Shown here piece after piece: positions 26,043 through 34,182 of a stretch of 45,536 nt of DNA; position 1 is the first letter of the stretch, and every line of letters begins with the position of its first letter. Position numbers and translations under genes: made by a program. The notes below the pieces were generated by a model, which had not been told where the DNA came from, searched no databases, and saw only the letters and a list, made by a program, of their open reading frames with translations. The stretch comes from an uncultured Lentisphaerota bacterium (lineage in GTDB: Bacteria; Verrucomicrobiota; Kiritimatiellia; CAIQIC01): positions 1 through 45,536 of the forward strand of contig CAISWQ010000013.1 of assembly GCA_903889245.1 (NCBI GenBank). Reading direction: 5' to 3'.

Positions 26043-27769
26043 GCGCAACGCCTGCCAGCCTGGCCTCCACCGTCAGCGTTCCGCCCCATTTCCGCGCGCC
26101 GCACGAGAAAATCCCCCAGACCCGCGCCGAGCGCGAGCTGTTCGCGCAGTTCATCAGCGGCTTCGTCAAGGAATGGGCGCCCGTCCCGCCGCTGCCGGTC
26201 AGCGAGCTGCTGCAGCTCGCCGACAAGGTGATCGAGCTGACGCAGGTCGCGCCGGTCTACCGCGACTACATCGCGATCCTCATCAACAACGAGCTGTGGC
26301 GCGAGGCGCTCGCCGCCGTGCCCTACGAGCGCCGGCTGCTCCTGCTGCCCAAGTGCCTGCGCAATCACGCGGTCTGCACCGCGCCGCTTGATGAATTCGG
26401 CCTGCTCTGCCAGTCGTGTGGCTGCTGCTCGATCCAGGATTTGCAGAGCGAGGCGCAGCGGCTCGGCTACGCGGTGCTCGTCGCCGAGGGCGCGGGCGTC
26501 GTCATGCAGCTCATCCAGACCGGCCGCGTGGATGCGATCGTCGGCGTCTCGTGCCTCAACGTGCTCGAACGCGCATTCCCCTACATGGAGGCCGCGGCGA
26601 TCCCCGGCCTCGCGATCCCGCTGTTGCAATGCGACTGCGCGAACACCGGCGTGGATCTCGACTGGGTCTGGGACGCGATTCATTTGACCAGCGCCGACCG
26701 GACGCGCCGGCTTGATTTGACCGCGCTCCAGCACGAGGTCGAGACGTGGTTCGCACCCGCCGCGCTGGAGCAGCAGATGGGCGCGGCCGAGGGCGAGACC
26801 GAGCAGCTGGCGCGCGAGTGGCTCGCGCGCGCCGGCAAACGCTGGCGGCCGTTCCTCGCCGTCGCCGCCTTCCAGGCGCTGCGCACGGAGCCGGAGGCCG
26901 CGCTGCCGGAGGCCATCCGCAAGCTCGCGATCTCCGTCGAATGCTTCCACAAGGCCTCGCTGGTCCACGACGATATTGAGGATGGCGACGAAACCCGCTA
27001 CGGCGCCAAGACGCTCCACGCGCAGCACGGTATCCCCGTCGCGCTCAACGTCGGCGACTACCTGATCGGCGAAGGCTACCGCATGATCCAGGAATGCGCG
27101 CTCGCTCCGGCGGTGAAGGACGAGCTGATGCGCGTCGCCGTCGCCGGCCACCGCCGCCTCTGCCGCGGACAGGGCCGCGAGCTTGCGTGGGCGCGCCACC
27201 CCGCGCCGCTGACGCCCGCCGAAGTGCTGGACATCTTCCGCGAAAAAACCGCGCCCGCCTTCGAGGTCGCGCTGCGCCTCGGCGCGCTCTGCTCCGGCGG
27301 TGACTACGCCGCGGTCAGCGCCGCGCTCGGCGCCTACAGTGAGGCGCTCGGCGTCGCCTACCAGATTCGCGACGACCTCGAAGACTACGGCGCCGGCGCC
27401 GAGGCCAACGATTTGCAGGGGCTGCGGCCGAGCCTGCTGCTCGCGCTCGCCTACGAGGGCGCGAAGGGCGGACAGCAGACGCTGCTCGACGCGCTCTGGC
27501 ACCGCCAGCCGCCCGCCGGCCTGAACGTGGCGCAATTGCAGGCGCGCTTCGCCGAGCTACAGGCCGATACGCGCGCCCAGCAATTGCTCGAAACGCACAA
27601 GGACGCCGCCATCCGCGTCCTGCGCGAACTCGACAACGCCAATCTCAAGGGCCTGCTTCGCCGGGTCATCGGCAAAATTTTCAACGACGTGCAAATCAAG
27701 GGCTGGTGCCATGAGTTTGAAGCTCGCCATGCGGCAGACCGCGCGCCGCGCGCCGCGGCTGCTGGGTGA
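26039..27769 (+). CDS. DUF116 domain fused to polyprenyl diphosphate synthase
   Basis: A 576-residue two-domain protein. Residues 60-215 match DUF116: LPKCLRNHAVC, then LLCQSCGCC (Cys106, 113, 124, 127, 129, 130) and the segment GAGVVMQLIQTGRVDAIVGV. Residues 245-560 are a complete trans-isoprenyl diphosphate synthase with GKRWRP (266-271), first Asp-rich motif DDIED (311-315) and second DDLED (445-449), which bind the magnesium-diphosphate of the allylic substrate and IPP. Chain length of the product cannot be read safely. DUF116 has no settled function and is often Cys-rich and linked to redox or corrinoid genes. The 3' end overlaps the next gene by 59 bases in another frame. Confidence 0.9.
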   Translation: MSATPASLASTVSVPPHFRAPHEKIPQTRAERELFAQFISGFVKEWAPVPPLPVSELLQLADKVIELTQVAPVYRDYIAILINNELWREALAAVPYERRLLLLPKCLRNHAVCTAPLDEFGLLCQSCGCCSIQDLQSEAQRLGYAVLVAEGAGVVMQLIQTGRVDAIVGVSCLNVLERAFPYMEAAAIPGLAIPLLQCDCANTGVDLDWVWDAIHLTSADRTRRLDLTALQHEVETWFAPAALEQQMGAAEGETEQLAREWLARAGKRWRPFLAVAAFQALRTEPEAALPEAIRKLAISVECFHKASLVHDDIEDGDETRYGAKTLHAQHGIPVALNVGDYLIGEGYRMIQECALAPAVKDELMRVAVAGHRRLCRGQGRELAWARHPAPLTPAEVLDIFREKTAPAFEVALRLGALCSGGDYAAVSAALGAYSEALGVAYQIRDDLEDYGAGAEANDLQGLRPSLLLALAYEGAKGGQQTLLDALWHRQPPAGLNVAQLQARFAELQADTRAQQLLETHKDAAIRVLRELDNANLKGLLRRVIGKIFNDVQIKGWCHEFEARHAADRAPRAAAAG

Positions 27770-28763
27770 GTCCACCGAGCTCGTCCGGCGCTTCGTCCGC
27801 AGCCGGCAGAACCCCGACGGCGGCTTCCAAGACCGCGCCGGCCAGAGCGATCTCTACTACACCGTCTTCGGCCTCGACGCCCTCGCCGCCCTCGACCTGC
27901 CGTGCGATGCCGCCGCACTGGAGAATTTTCTGCGCCCGTTCGGCGATGGCCACCAACTCGACTTCGTCCACCTCACCTGCCTCGCGCGCTGCTGGAGCGA
28001 ACTGCCGCCGGGAAAAATTCCGCGCGCCGCCCTGCTCGAGCGCCTGCTGACCTTCCGCGCCCACGACGGCGGCTTCGCGCCGACGCCCGGCGCCGCGCAC
28101 TCCACCGCCTACGCCTGCCTCCTCGCTGGCGAAGCTTTCCAAGCCTTGGAAATCAACCCGCTCGAACTTTCCAAGCCTTGGAAAATATTGGCCTCGGTTT
28201 TTCCAAGCCTTGGAAAAACCTTCCAAGGATCAGAAGATAGTGAATTAGGAAAGCAGGAAATCAGGAATCCGGGGAAAAGTGGCACAGCCGTCCCGGCTGT
28301 GAATTCGAATCGTTCCCCTACCGCAAATCTTACATCTCACATCTTCCATCTTACCTTGCAGCGGTTCCTGGAGCGCTTTCGCTCCGCCGATGGCGCGTTT
28401 GCCAACGAGCCCGGCTATGAGTTCGGCGCGGTGCCGGCGACGGCCGCGGCGGTCGCGCTGCTGGCGGAAGTCGGAGCGCCGGTGCCCGCAGAGCTTGCGC
28501 CGTGGCTGCTCGCGCGCTGCCATGCGCGCGGTGGCTTCTGCGCCACGCCGCAGACGCCCATGCCCGATCTGCTCTCCACCGCCACCGCGCTCCATGCCCT
28601 CGCCGCGCTCGGCACGCCCTTGGACGGCATCCGCGAAAGCTGCCTCTCCTTCGTGGATTCGCTCTGGGACAATACCGGCGGCTTCCACGGCCACTGGGCC
28701 GATGACGCCCTCGACGTGGAATACACCTTCTACGCGCTGCTCGCGCTGGGGCATCTCGCATGA
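27711..28763 (+). CDS. Prenyltransferase/terpene-cyclase-like alpha-barrel protein with repeat-derived insert
   Basis: A 350-residue protein with PFTB/squalene-oxidase-type repeats: RQNPDGGFQ, FRAHDGGFAP, SADGAFANEPGYEF and WDNTGGFHGHW, ending DVEYTFYALLALGHL. Proteins of this type form alpha/alpha barrels that bind prenyl chains. Residues about 142-215 do not belong to the fold: they are encoded by palindrome array 3 and other interspersed repeats, in frame. Without that insert the protein would be about 275 residues, the size of half a class II cyclase. It starts 59 bases inside the previous gene and ends in an ATGA overlap with the cyclase. It may be a partner subunit or a stand-alone cyclase; no DxDD is present. 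Confidence 0.78.
   Translation: MSLKLAMRQTARRAPRLLGESTELVRRFVRSRQNPDGGFQDRAGQSDLYYTVFGLDALAALDLPCDAAALENFLRPFGDGHQLDFVHLTCLARCWSELPPGKIPRAALLERLLTFRAHDGGFAPTPGAAHSTAYACLLAGEAFQALEINPLELSKPWKILASVFPSLGKTFQGSEDSELGKQEIRNPGKSGTAVPAVNSNRSPTANLTSHIFHLTLQRFLERFRSADGAFANEPGYEFGAVPATAAAVALLAEVGAPVPAELAPWLLARCHARGGFCATPQTPMPDLLSTATALHALAALGTPLDGIRESCLSFVDSLWDNTGGFHGHWADDALDVEYTFYALLALGHLA
28137..28355. repeat. Palindrome array 3 and other repeats inside a coding region
   Basis: Exact TTCCAAGCCTTGGAA copies start at 28137, 28169 and 28201 (32-base period), followed by a half site at 28221. Because 32 is not a multiple of three, the host gene reads them in its three frames as FQALE, SKPWK and PSLGK. 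Next comes AT-richer sequence and a palindrome CACAGCC-GTCCC-GGCTGTG at 28283-28301. The total insert is about 222 bases, a multiple of three, with no stop in the host frame. Confidence 0.88.
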
Positions 28764-30667
28764 ATCCCGCGTTCCAGGAAACGAGGCAGCGCGTCCGCGG
28801 GCGGTTGCTGGCGAAGCGCGGGGCACATGGGCATTGGGAGGGCGAGCTTTCGTCGAGCGCGCTTGCGACGGCGACGGCGGTCATCGCGCTCGCGCTGGTG
28901 GATCGCGAGCGGCACGCGCCGCTGCTCCGCCGCGGCCTCGACTGGCTCGCGGCCCACGCCAACCCCGACGGCGGCTGGGGCGATACGATCCAGAGCAAGA
29001 GCAACATCAGCACGACGACCCTCGCATGGGCCGCATTTGGCCTCCTAAATGAACCCAACCATGAAGCGGAACGATGGCTAGAGAAAGCAGTCAGTAGTCA
29101 GTGGTCAGTGGTCAGTGGTCAGCAGAGAGAAAGCGAACATCGAACATCGAACGAACAGCCATCGACCATCAACCATCCGCCATCTGCTATCCGCTATCCG
29201 CTATCCGCTATTTCTCCGCCATCGCTTGTCGCGACCATTGCCGCCCGTTATGGGAAAGACCGCACATTCTCGGTGCCAATCCTGACGGCGTGCGCGCTGG
29301 CGGGGAAAATTCCCTGGGACGAAGTTATGCCGCTGCCGTTCGAGTTGGCGGTGCTGCCGCATCAGTTGTTCAAGTGGCTGCGGTTGCCGGTGGTCAGCTA
29401 CGCGCTGCCCGCGCTGATCGCCATCGGGCAGGTGCGTCATCATCACCGGCCGCCGCGCAATCCGCTGACGCGCGCGGTGCGCAACGCGGCGCGTGCGCGG
29501 TCGCTGCGCGTACTGGAAAAAATCCAGCCGGCGAGCGGCGGCTTCCTGGAGGCCGCGCCGCTGACGAGCTTCGTGACGATGGCGCTCGCCGGCATGGGCC
29601 TGGGCGCGCATCCGGTGGCGCAGCGCGGGGTGCAGTTCCTCGTCGAGTCGGTGCGTCCCGACGGCAGTTGGCCGATTGACACCAACCTCGCCACGTGGCT
29701 GACGACGCTCGCGGTCAACGCGCTGGGACCGACCGTGCCTGCACATGAGCAGGCGTCCGTCCGCAACTGGATACTGAACCAGCAGTATCGCGACGCGCAT
29801 CCGTTCACGCACGCGGCACCGGGCGGTTGGGCGTGGACTGATCTTTCCGGCGGCGTACCGGATGCCGATGACACCGCCGGGGCGCTGCTGGCGCTAAAAA
29901 ATCTGAAGCCTGCCATCTGTATCCCGGAACCAGAAGCGAACATCGAACATCGAAGTGAAGAAGCAGCCATCGCAGGCATCCAGTGGCTGCTGGATTTGCA
30001 GAACGGCGATGGCGGGATGCCTACGTTCTGCCGCGGTTGGGGCGCGCTGCCGTTCGACCGCAGCACGCCGGACCTGACGGCGCATGCGCTGCGCGCCTTT
30101 GCCGCGTGGCGCACTGAACTGCCCGCCGGGCAGCAAGCGCGCACACGAAAGGCCACGCAGCGCGCGCTCCGCTATCTCGCCGGTACGCAGCGCAGCGATG
30201 GCGCGTGGTCACCGCTGTGGTTCGGGAACCAGGATGCGCCTAACGAGGAGAATCTGACCTACGGCACGGCGCAGGTGCTGCGCGGTTTGCAGGCGCTCGA
30301 CGACCCGCAGACCGCGCCGCTGCAGCAGCGCGCCGTGGCGTGGCTGCTCGCGGCGCAAAAGCCCGACGGCGGCTGGGGCGGCGGCAAGGAACTGTCTCGG
30401 GTCTCGGGTCCCGCGTCTCGCGTCAGCGGTTCGGTTGAGGAAACGTCGTTGGCGGTGGCGGCGCTGGCCGGCGTGGCGGAAGCGCGCGCGGCGGTGGAGC
30501 GCGGCGTGGATTGGCTGATCGCCAGGACCGAGGCCGGGCGCGTCACGCCCGCCGCGCCGATCGGGCTCTACTTTGCGCGGCTGTGGTATTTCGAGCGGCT
30601 CTACCCGCTGATCTTCCTCGCCGGCGCGCTGGAGCGCGTCGCGCATTTCCAAGCCTTGGAAAGCTGA
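28760..30667 (+). CDS. Squalene-hopene-cyclase-like class II terpene cyclase
   Basis: A 635-residue enzyme of usual cyclase length. The class II acid motif is DADDT (368-372) inside GGWAWTDLSGGVPDADDTAG. QW-type repeats include HANPDGGWGD (66-75), VRPDGSWPIDTN (298-309), NGDGGMPTF, RSDGAWSPLW (479-487) and KPDGGWGG (534-541). The C-terminal IGLYFARLWYFERLYPLIF also matches squalene-hopene cyclases. It should protonate and cyclise a polyprene such as squalene or a polyprenyl derivative. Repeat-derived stretches appear at about residues 111-153, 389-401, 545-558 and 630-635. No squalene synthase gene is visible, so the substrate may come from the fused prenyl synthase two genes upstream. Confidence 0.87.
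   Translation: MNPAFQETRQRVRGRLLAKRGAHGHWEGELSSSALATATAVIALALVDRERHAPLLRRGLDWLAAHANPDGGWGDTIQSKSNISTTTLAWAAFGLLNEPNHEAERWLEKAVSSQWSVVSGQQRESEHRTSNEQPSTINHPPSAIRYPLSAISPPSLVATIAARYGKDRTFSVPILTACALAGKIPWDEVMPLPFELAVLPHQLFKWLRLPVVSYALPALIAIGQVRHHHRPPRNPLTRAVRNAARARSLRVLEKIQPASGGFLEAAPLTSFVTMALAGMGLGAHPVAQRGVQFLVESVRPDGSWPIDTNLATWLTTLAVNALGPTVPAHEQASVRNWILNQQYRDAHPFTHAAPGGWAWTDLSGGVPDADDTAGALLALKNLKPAICIPEPEANIEHRSEEAAIAGIQWLLDLQNGDGGMPTFCRGWGALPFDRSTPDLTAHALRAFAAWRTELPAGQQARTRKATQRALRYLAGTQRSDGAWSPLWFGNQDAPNEENLTYGTAQVLRGLQALDDPQTAPLQQRAVAWLLAAQKPDGGWGGGKELSRVSGPASRVSGSVEETSLAVAALAGVAEARAAVERGVDWLIARTEAGRVTPAAPIGLYFARLWYFERLYPLIFLAGALERVAHFQALES
29091..29208. repeat. Heptamer tandem repeats inside the cyclase gene
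   Basis: About four 7-base units of the GTCAGTG type (29091-29122) and three TATCCGC units (about 29187-29208) flank a stretch with CGAACATCGAACATCGAAC. Their reading gives low-complexity residues (QWSVVSGQQ ... AIRYPLSAI) that lie between conserved cyclase blocks. Base composition is visibly less GC-rich than in the flanking gene. Confidence 0.75.
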
Positions 30668-30724
30668 AGAGGTGGTTTTTCCAAGCCTTGGAAAATCTCA
30701 CGGAAAATTTTCCAGGCCTTGGAA
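30647..30724. repeat. Palindrome array 4 (three copies, 31-32 bp period)
   Basis: TTCCAAGCCTTGGAA at 30647 and 30679 (both exact) and a copy with one change at 30710; distances 32 and 31. The array lies between two convergent genes. The first copy encodes the last residues of the terpene cyclase (HFQALES) just before its stop. Confidence 0.9.
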
Positions 30725-30730
30725 AAAGGG

Positions 30731-32269
30731 TCACTCGGCGCCGGTGTTGGCGCCGGCCGCGACGGCGTAGAGCCACTTCTGGCTCAAGATAAAGAGCACG
30801 CCGTTGTGCGCGATGGGCGTCGCGGAGAGCGGCGATTCGAGCTTGGTCTTGCCGAGAATCTTCAGCTCCTTCGCGGCGGCATAGACGTAGAGGTCGCCGG
30901 CGTCGGTGCCGAGATAGACCTTGCCATCGGCGACCAGCGGCGAACTCCAGATCGGGCGGCCGGTTTCGTGGACCCAATGGGTCTTGCCGTTGTCGGCGTC
31001 CAAGCAATGGACGCGGCCGGTGAAGTCGGCAGTGAAGAGCAGGCCGTCCTTGACCACCACGGTCGTCAGGCTGCGGTCCACGTTGGTGTTGACCCAGACG
31101 CAACCGGTTTTCGTGATGTCGCCGGTCTGCGTCGCGTCAATGCAGGCGAGCGCGCCGCGGCCTTCCTTGTGGCGCGGGTCCTGGCCGACGGCGATATAGA
31201 CGCGGTTGTTGTGGAAGACCGGCGTGGCGATGCACTCGCTCGGACCGACGCGGCCGGCGGGATTGTTCCAGTAGGGGCCGGTGCGGCCGCCGGCGGCGTT
31301 GATGTCGAATTTCCAGATGACCTTGAGCGTCTTGATCTCCGCGTTGGTGCCTGGCACCGGCGTGGGATCAAAGGCGTAGCAGACGCCATCGCCCGCGCCC
31401 CAGTAGAGCTGCTTCCGGCCGTTGACGACGCCCATGGCGGGCGACGACCACTCGCCGTGCCAGAGTCGCGTGCCGACTTCCTCGAAGTCGCGCGCGACGA
31501 GCTGGCCGGTGTGCTTGTCGAGCACGATGAGGCTCGGCGTATGCGGGCGCGGCACGCGCCGGTGCGATTTGTCCACGCCGTTGCAGGGGCTGACGTAGAC
31601 GTAGTCGCCATCCACCAGCGGCGAACCCGACGAGGCGTCCTGCACCCACGCGTCCACGAATTTTTCCGAGAGCATGGAGAAGACCCAGTGGAAGCCGCCC
31701 ACGGCGGTGCGGAAGAACGGCGGTTTCTGCGCGGAGCCCTCGGTGCTCCACGTGATGTTGGTCAGGCCGGCATTCGCCGCCTGGTTTTTTCCGGCGGCGT
31801 CGAGGCAGAAGACCTCGTCGCGGTTGGAGACGAAGTAGAGACGGCCGCCATCCAGTGTCGGCGTGGAGCAGACGCCGAGGTCGAGGATATCGTAGTTATA
31901 TTCTTTCCGCTTGGTGATGAACTGCGGGAGGTCGAATTGCCAGAGCGTTTTCCCGGTGGCCTCGTCGAGCGCGGTGACGAGCCCGCCCTTCTTGCCGTTG
32001 GTGGTGCCGAGGAAGAGGCGGCCAGCGGCGATGACCGGTCCGCCATAGGCGTGCGTGTAGAAGCGCACGCGCCATTTCAGGTTGCTCACCTGACCGGTGC
32101 TGGCGGTGTCGAGGCGCATGGTTCCGGGATTGAACGTGACGGGCAGGTTGGTCTCCGGCGAGACGCCATTGCGCGTGTTGCCGCCGAAGAACGTCGGCCA
32201 GTCGGCGGCGAGCGATGAAATCAGGGATAGGCACAACGAGCCGGTCACGATGGGCTTCAGGACGTTCAC
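30731..32269 (-). CDS. Exported PQQ-like beta-propeller protein 1
   Basis: A 512-residue secreted protein with signal peptide ending SLISSLA before DWPTFFGGNTRNG. It has repeated PQQ/BamB-type blades with Gly-Trp-rich turns (LYWGAGDG, ALACIDATQTG, VHCLDADNGKTHWVHE, VYLGTDAGDLYVY). It could bind a quinone cofactor, act as a scaffold or bind polysaccharide; no PQQ-specific Cys-Cys pair stands out. Start is GTG 32269, overlapping the stop of the next propeller gene (GTGA) and preceded by AAGGAGA. The two propellers are therefore coupled and probably form one complex. No heme CxxCH motif is present. Confidence 0.82.
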   Translation of the reverse strand: MNVLKPIVTGSLCLSLISSLAADWPTFFGGNTRNGVSPETNLPVTFNPGTMRLDTASTGQVSNLKWRVRFYTHAYGGPVIAAGRLFLGTTNGKKGGLVTALDEATGKTLWQFDLPQFITKRKEYNYDILDLGVCSTPTLDGGRLYFVSNRDEVFCLDAAGKNQAANAGLTNITWSTEGSAQKPPFFRTAVGGFHWVFSMLSEKFVDAWVQDASSGSPLVDGDYVYVSPCNGVDKSHRRVPRPHTPSLIVLDKHTGQLVARDFEEVGTRLWHGEWSSPAMGVVNGRKQLYWGAGDGVCYAFDPTPVPGTNAEIKTLKVIWKFDINAAGGRTGPYWNNPAGRVGPSECIATPVFHNNRVYIAVGQDPRHKEGRGALACIDATQTGDITKTGCVWVNTNVDRSLTTVVVKDGLLFTADFTGRVHCLDADNGKTHWVHETGRPIWSSPLVADGKVYLGTDAGDLYVYAAAKELKILGKTKLESPLSATPIAHNGVLFILSQKWLYAVAAGANTGAE

Positions 32270-33999
32270 TTGCTCTCCTTCGCCTCCACACAGAACAGAT
32301 GGTCCTTGCAGCGGACATACAGCCGGCTGCCGAGTGGGGCGGGGCTGGCGTTGCACTCCTCGCCGAGTTCGCCCTTGCCGATCTGCTCAAACTTATCGCC
32401 GGGCTTGAGCATATAGGCGTGGCCCTTGCGGCTGACGAGCAGGAGCTTGTCGCCGACGAGGGTCGGCGAGGCGTAGAAACGGTCGTCAATCTCGTGCTGC
32501 CACTTGGTCTGGCCGGTCTGGAGGTCGGCGCACATCACCATGCCCTCGCTGTCCACGATATAAAAGTTCACGCCATCGCTGACCGGGCTGGTGGCATCGG
32601 GCACGTTGTTCTCCAGCTTCCAGGTGATCTTCGTGTCGCCGGGCTTCACGCCGAAGATCGAGGTGTTCGGCGCGACGGCGATGATCATGCCTGCGGCGAA
32701 AATCGGTGACGGCGCCACGTCGCTCTCCAGGCAGTTCACACGCCACAGCTCCGCGCCGTCGAGCGGGTTGTAGGCGCAGAGCAGCGGCGCGGCCGAGGTC
32801 AGCAGTTGCGGCTTGCCCTCCACGGTGATCAGGATCGGCGAGCTCCACGAGCCGGCGACGGGGCGCGGTTTCTGCCACAGGTCCTTGCCGGTCACGGCGT
32901 CGAGCGCGACGAGCTTCGAGAGGTTGTCCTCGACCACGCCGCGGTCAATCTGGATCAGCAGGCGATCCTGATGGAGCGCGAGCGAGGCCGCGAAGCCATA
33001 GTTGTTTTCCAGCGGGCCGATGTTGCGCGCCCAGACCTGCTTGCCGGCGAAGTCGAACGCGGCGATCTCGCCGTTCGGGAAGAGCGCATAGACGCGGCGG
33101 CCGTCGCTCACCGCCGTCGGCGCGGCCAGGCTGGTGTCGTCGGCGACCTTGGCCGGCGCGGGCCGCGCGCCGCCGGGCACCTTGAGCAGGGCGCTCCAGA
33201 GCAGCTGGCCGGTGTCGGCGTCAAAGCGATAGACGCAGTTGGAAGACTCGTCGGCGCCGGTCAGGAAAACCGAGCCGCCCCAGATGATTGGCGAGCTCAT
33301 GCCCGGCAGCGGAATCGGGGTTTTCCAGCGGACGTTCGCGCCGGTCTTGGCGTCGAAGGACAGCGGCAGGCTCGCGCCCTTGGCGACGCCGGAGCCATCC
33401 GGGCCGCGGAAACTCGGCCAGTTCTTCTGGATTTCTTCCGGGGTCGGGAACGGCGGCAGCGCGGCGGCCGTCTGCCCGCCACCGGCCGCCGGCGCGGGCG
33501 CAGGCGGCGCGGGCAGTTGCGCCGGGTGGCGCGTCAGCAGCGCGACGAACGCGACGATGATCGCCAGCATGGCGACGACGGCGAGGGCGGTGGTCTGGCG
33601 CATATGCATTTCCTCATCGTGGTGGGCGGGCCGTGGGTGGTGCTGCGGTGCGGGCCGCGGACGGAAAACCAGGTAGCCGTGCGCGCCGAGCAAAAACAGA
33701 ACCAGCCCGCCGAAGAGCAGCGCGCGGGCGGCGCCATGCGAGAGGTTGAGGCGGCGGAAGGTGTCGTGACGGAGCTGATGGTCGAGCGCGCGGATTTGCT
33801 GCTTCAGCGCCTCGTCCTTCGGCTGCTTGCGCAGTTGCTCGTGCAGCTTGGCGATTTCCGGCGCGTTGACCAGCGCGGCCACCTTGCCCTGCGACTCGAC
33901 CCACGCCAGCAGCCCGCCGGCCGCCACGCTGAACAGCGCCGCCGCCAGCATGACCGCGAACGAAACCTGGCGAAGTAAAACTTTACGATGTTCTTGCAT
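32266..33999 (-). CDS. Membrane-anchored PQQ-like beta-propeller protein 2
   Basis: A 577-residue protein with three hydrophobic segments in the first 180 residues, separated by a charged coiled-coil-like stretch (EIAKLHEQLRKQPKDEALK) and a His-rich linker (HHPRPAHHDEE). A Pro/Ala-rich linker follows, then the propeller from WPSFRGPDGSG at about residue 200 with seven or so blades. It is held at the outer face of the cytoplasmic membrane. ATG 33999 is the start. The frame continues to 34065 into the neighbouring foldback repeat, which I exclude. It is coupled to propeller 1 and lies downstream of the NosR-like iron-sulfur protein, suggesting one exported electron-transfer system. Confidence 0.82.
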   Translation of the reverse strand: MQEHRKVLLRQVSFAVMLAAALFSVAAGGLLAWVESQGKVAALVNAPEIAKLHEQLRKQPKDEALKQQIRALDHQLRHDTFRRLNLSHGAARALLFGGLVLFLLGAHGYLVFRPRPAPQHHPRPAHHDEEMHMRQTTALAVVAMLAIIVAFVALLTRHPAQLPAPPAPAPAAGGGQTAAALPPFPTPEEIQKNWPSFRGPDGSGVAKGASLPLSFDAKTGANVRWKTPIPLPGMSSPIIWGGSVFLTGADESSNCVYRFDADTGQLLWSALLKVPGGARPAPAKVADDTSLAAPTAVSDGRRVYALFPNGEIAAFDFAGKQVWARNIGPLENNYGFAASLALHQDRLLIQIDRGVVEDNLSKLVALDAVTGKDLWQKPRPVAGSWSSPILITVEGKPQLLTSAAPLLCAYNPLDGAELWRVNCLESDVAPSPIFAAGMIIAVAPNTSIFGVKPGDTKITWKLENNVPDATSPVSDGVNFYIVDSEGMVMCADLQTGQTKWQHEIDDRFYASPTLVGDKLLLVSRKGHAYMLKPGDKFEQIGKGELGEECNASPAPLGSRLYVRCKDHLFCVEAKESK

Positions 34000-34021
34000 C
34001 CACAACCTCGGAGGAGAAACA

Positions 34022-34165
34022 CTTGGAGTGCTGGAGTACTGGAGTGTTGGAGTGATGGGAAGCAACCGCCGTCATGGCCAGTTTCAGAGCATCCGTGGCA
34101 CGGATTTGTGGACCACGGCTGAACGGTCCAATACTCCAGCACTCCATCACTCCAACACTCCCTGC
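34022..34165. repeat. Foldback element related to the one at 24902-25157
   Basis: Direct units TGGAGTGCTGGAGTACTGG at 34024-34042, continuing through GTGTTGGAGTGATGG, face CTCCAATACTCCAGCACTCC-type units at about 34130-34165. The loop of about 70 bases differs from that of the first element but contains its own small dyad ATCCGT-GGC-ACGGAT. It separates the propeller genes from the NosR-like gene in the same transcript direction. Confidence 0.75.
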
Positions 34166-34182
34166 TTCTCTTTCCCCGCGCT

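Noticed and set aside
28760-30667. Classical hopanoid operon
   Set aside because: Only a cyclase-like gene is present; hpnC, hpnD, hpnE, hpnH or a squalene synthase are not visible in the window.
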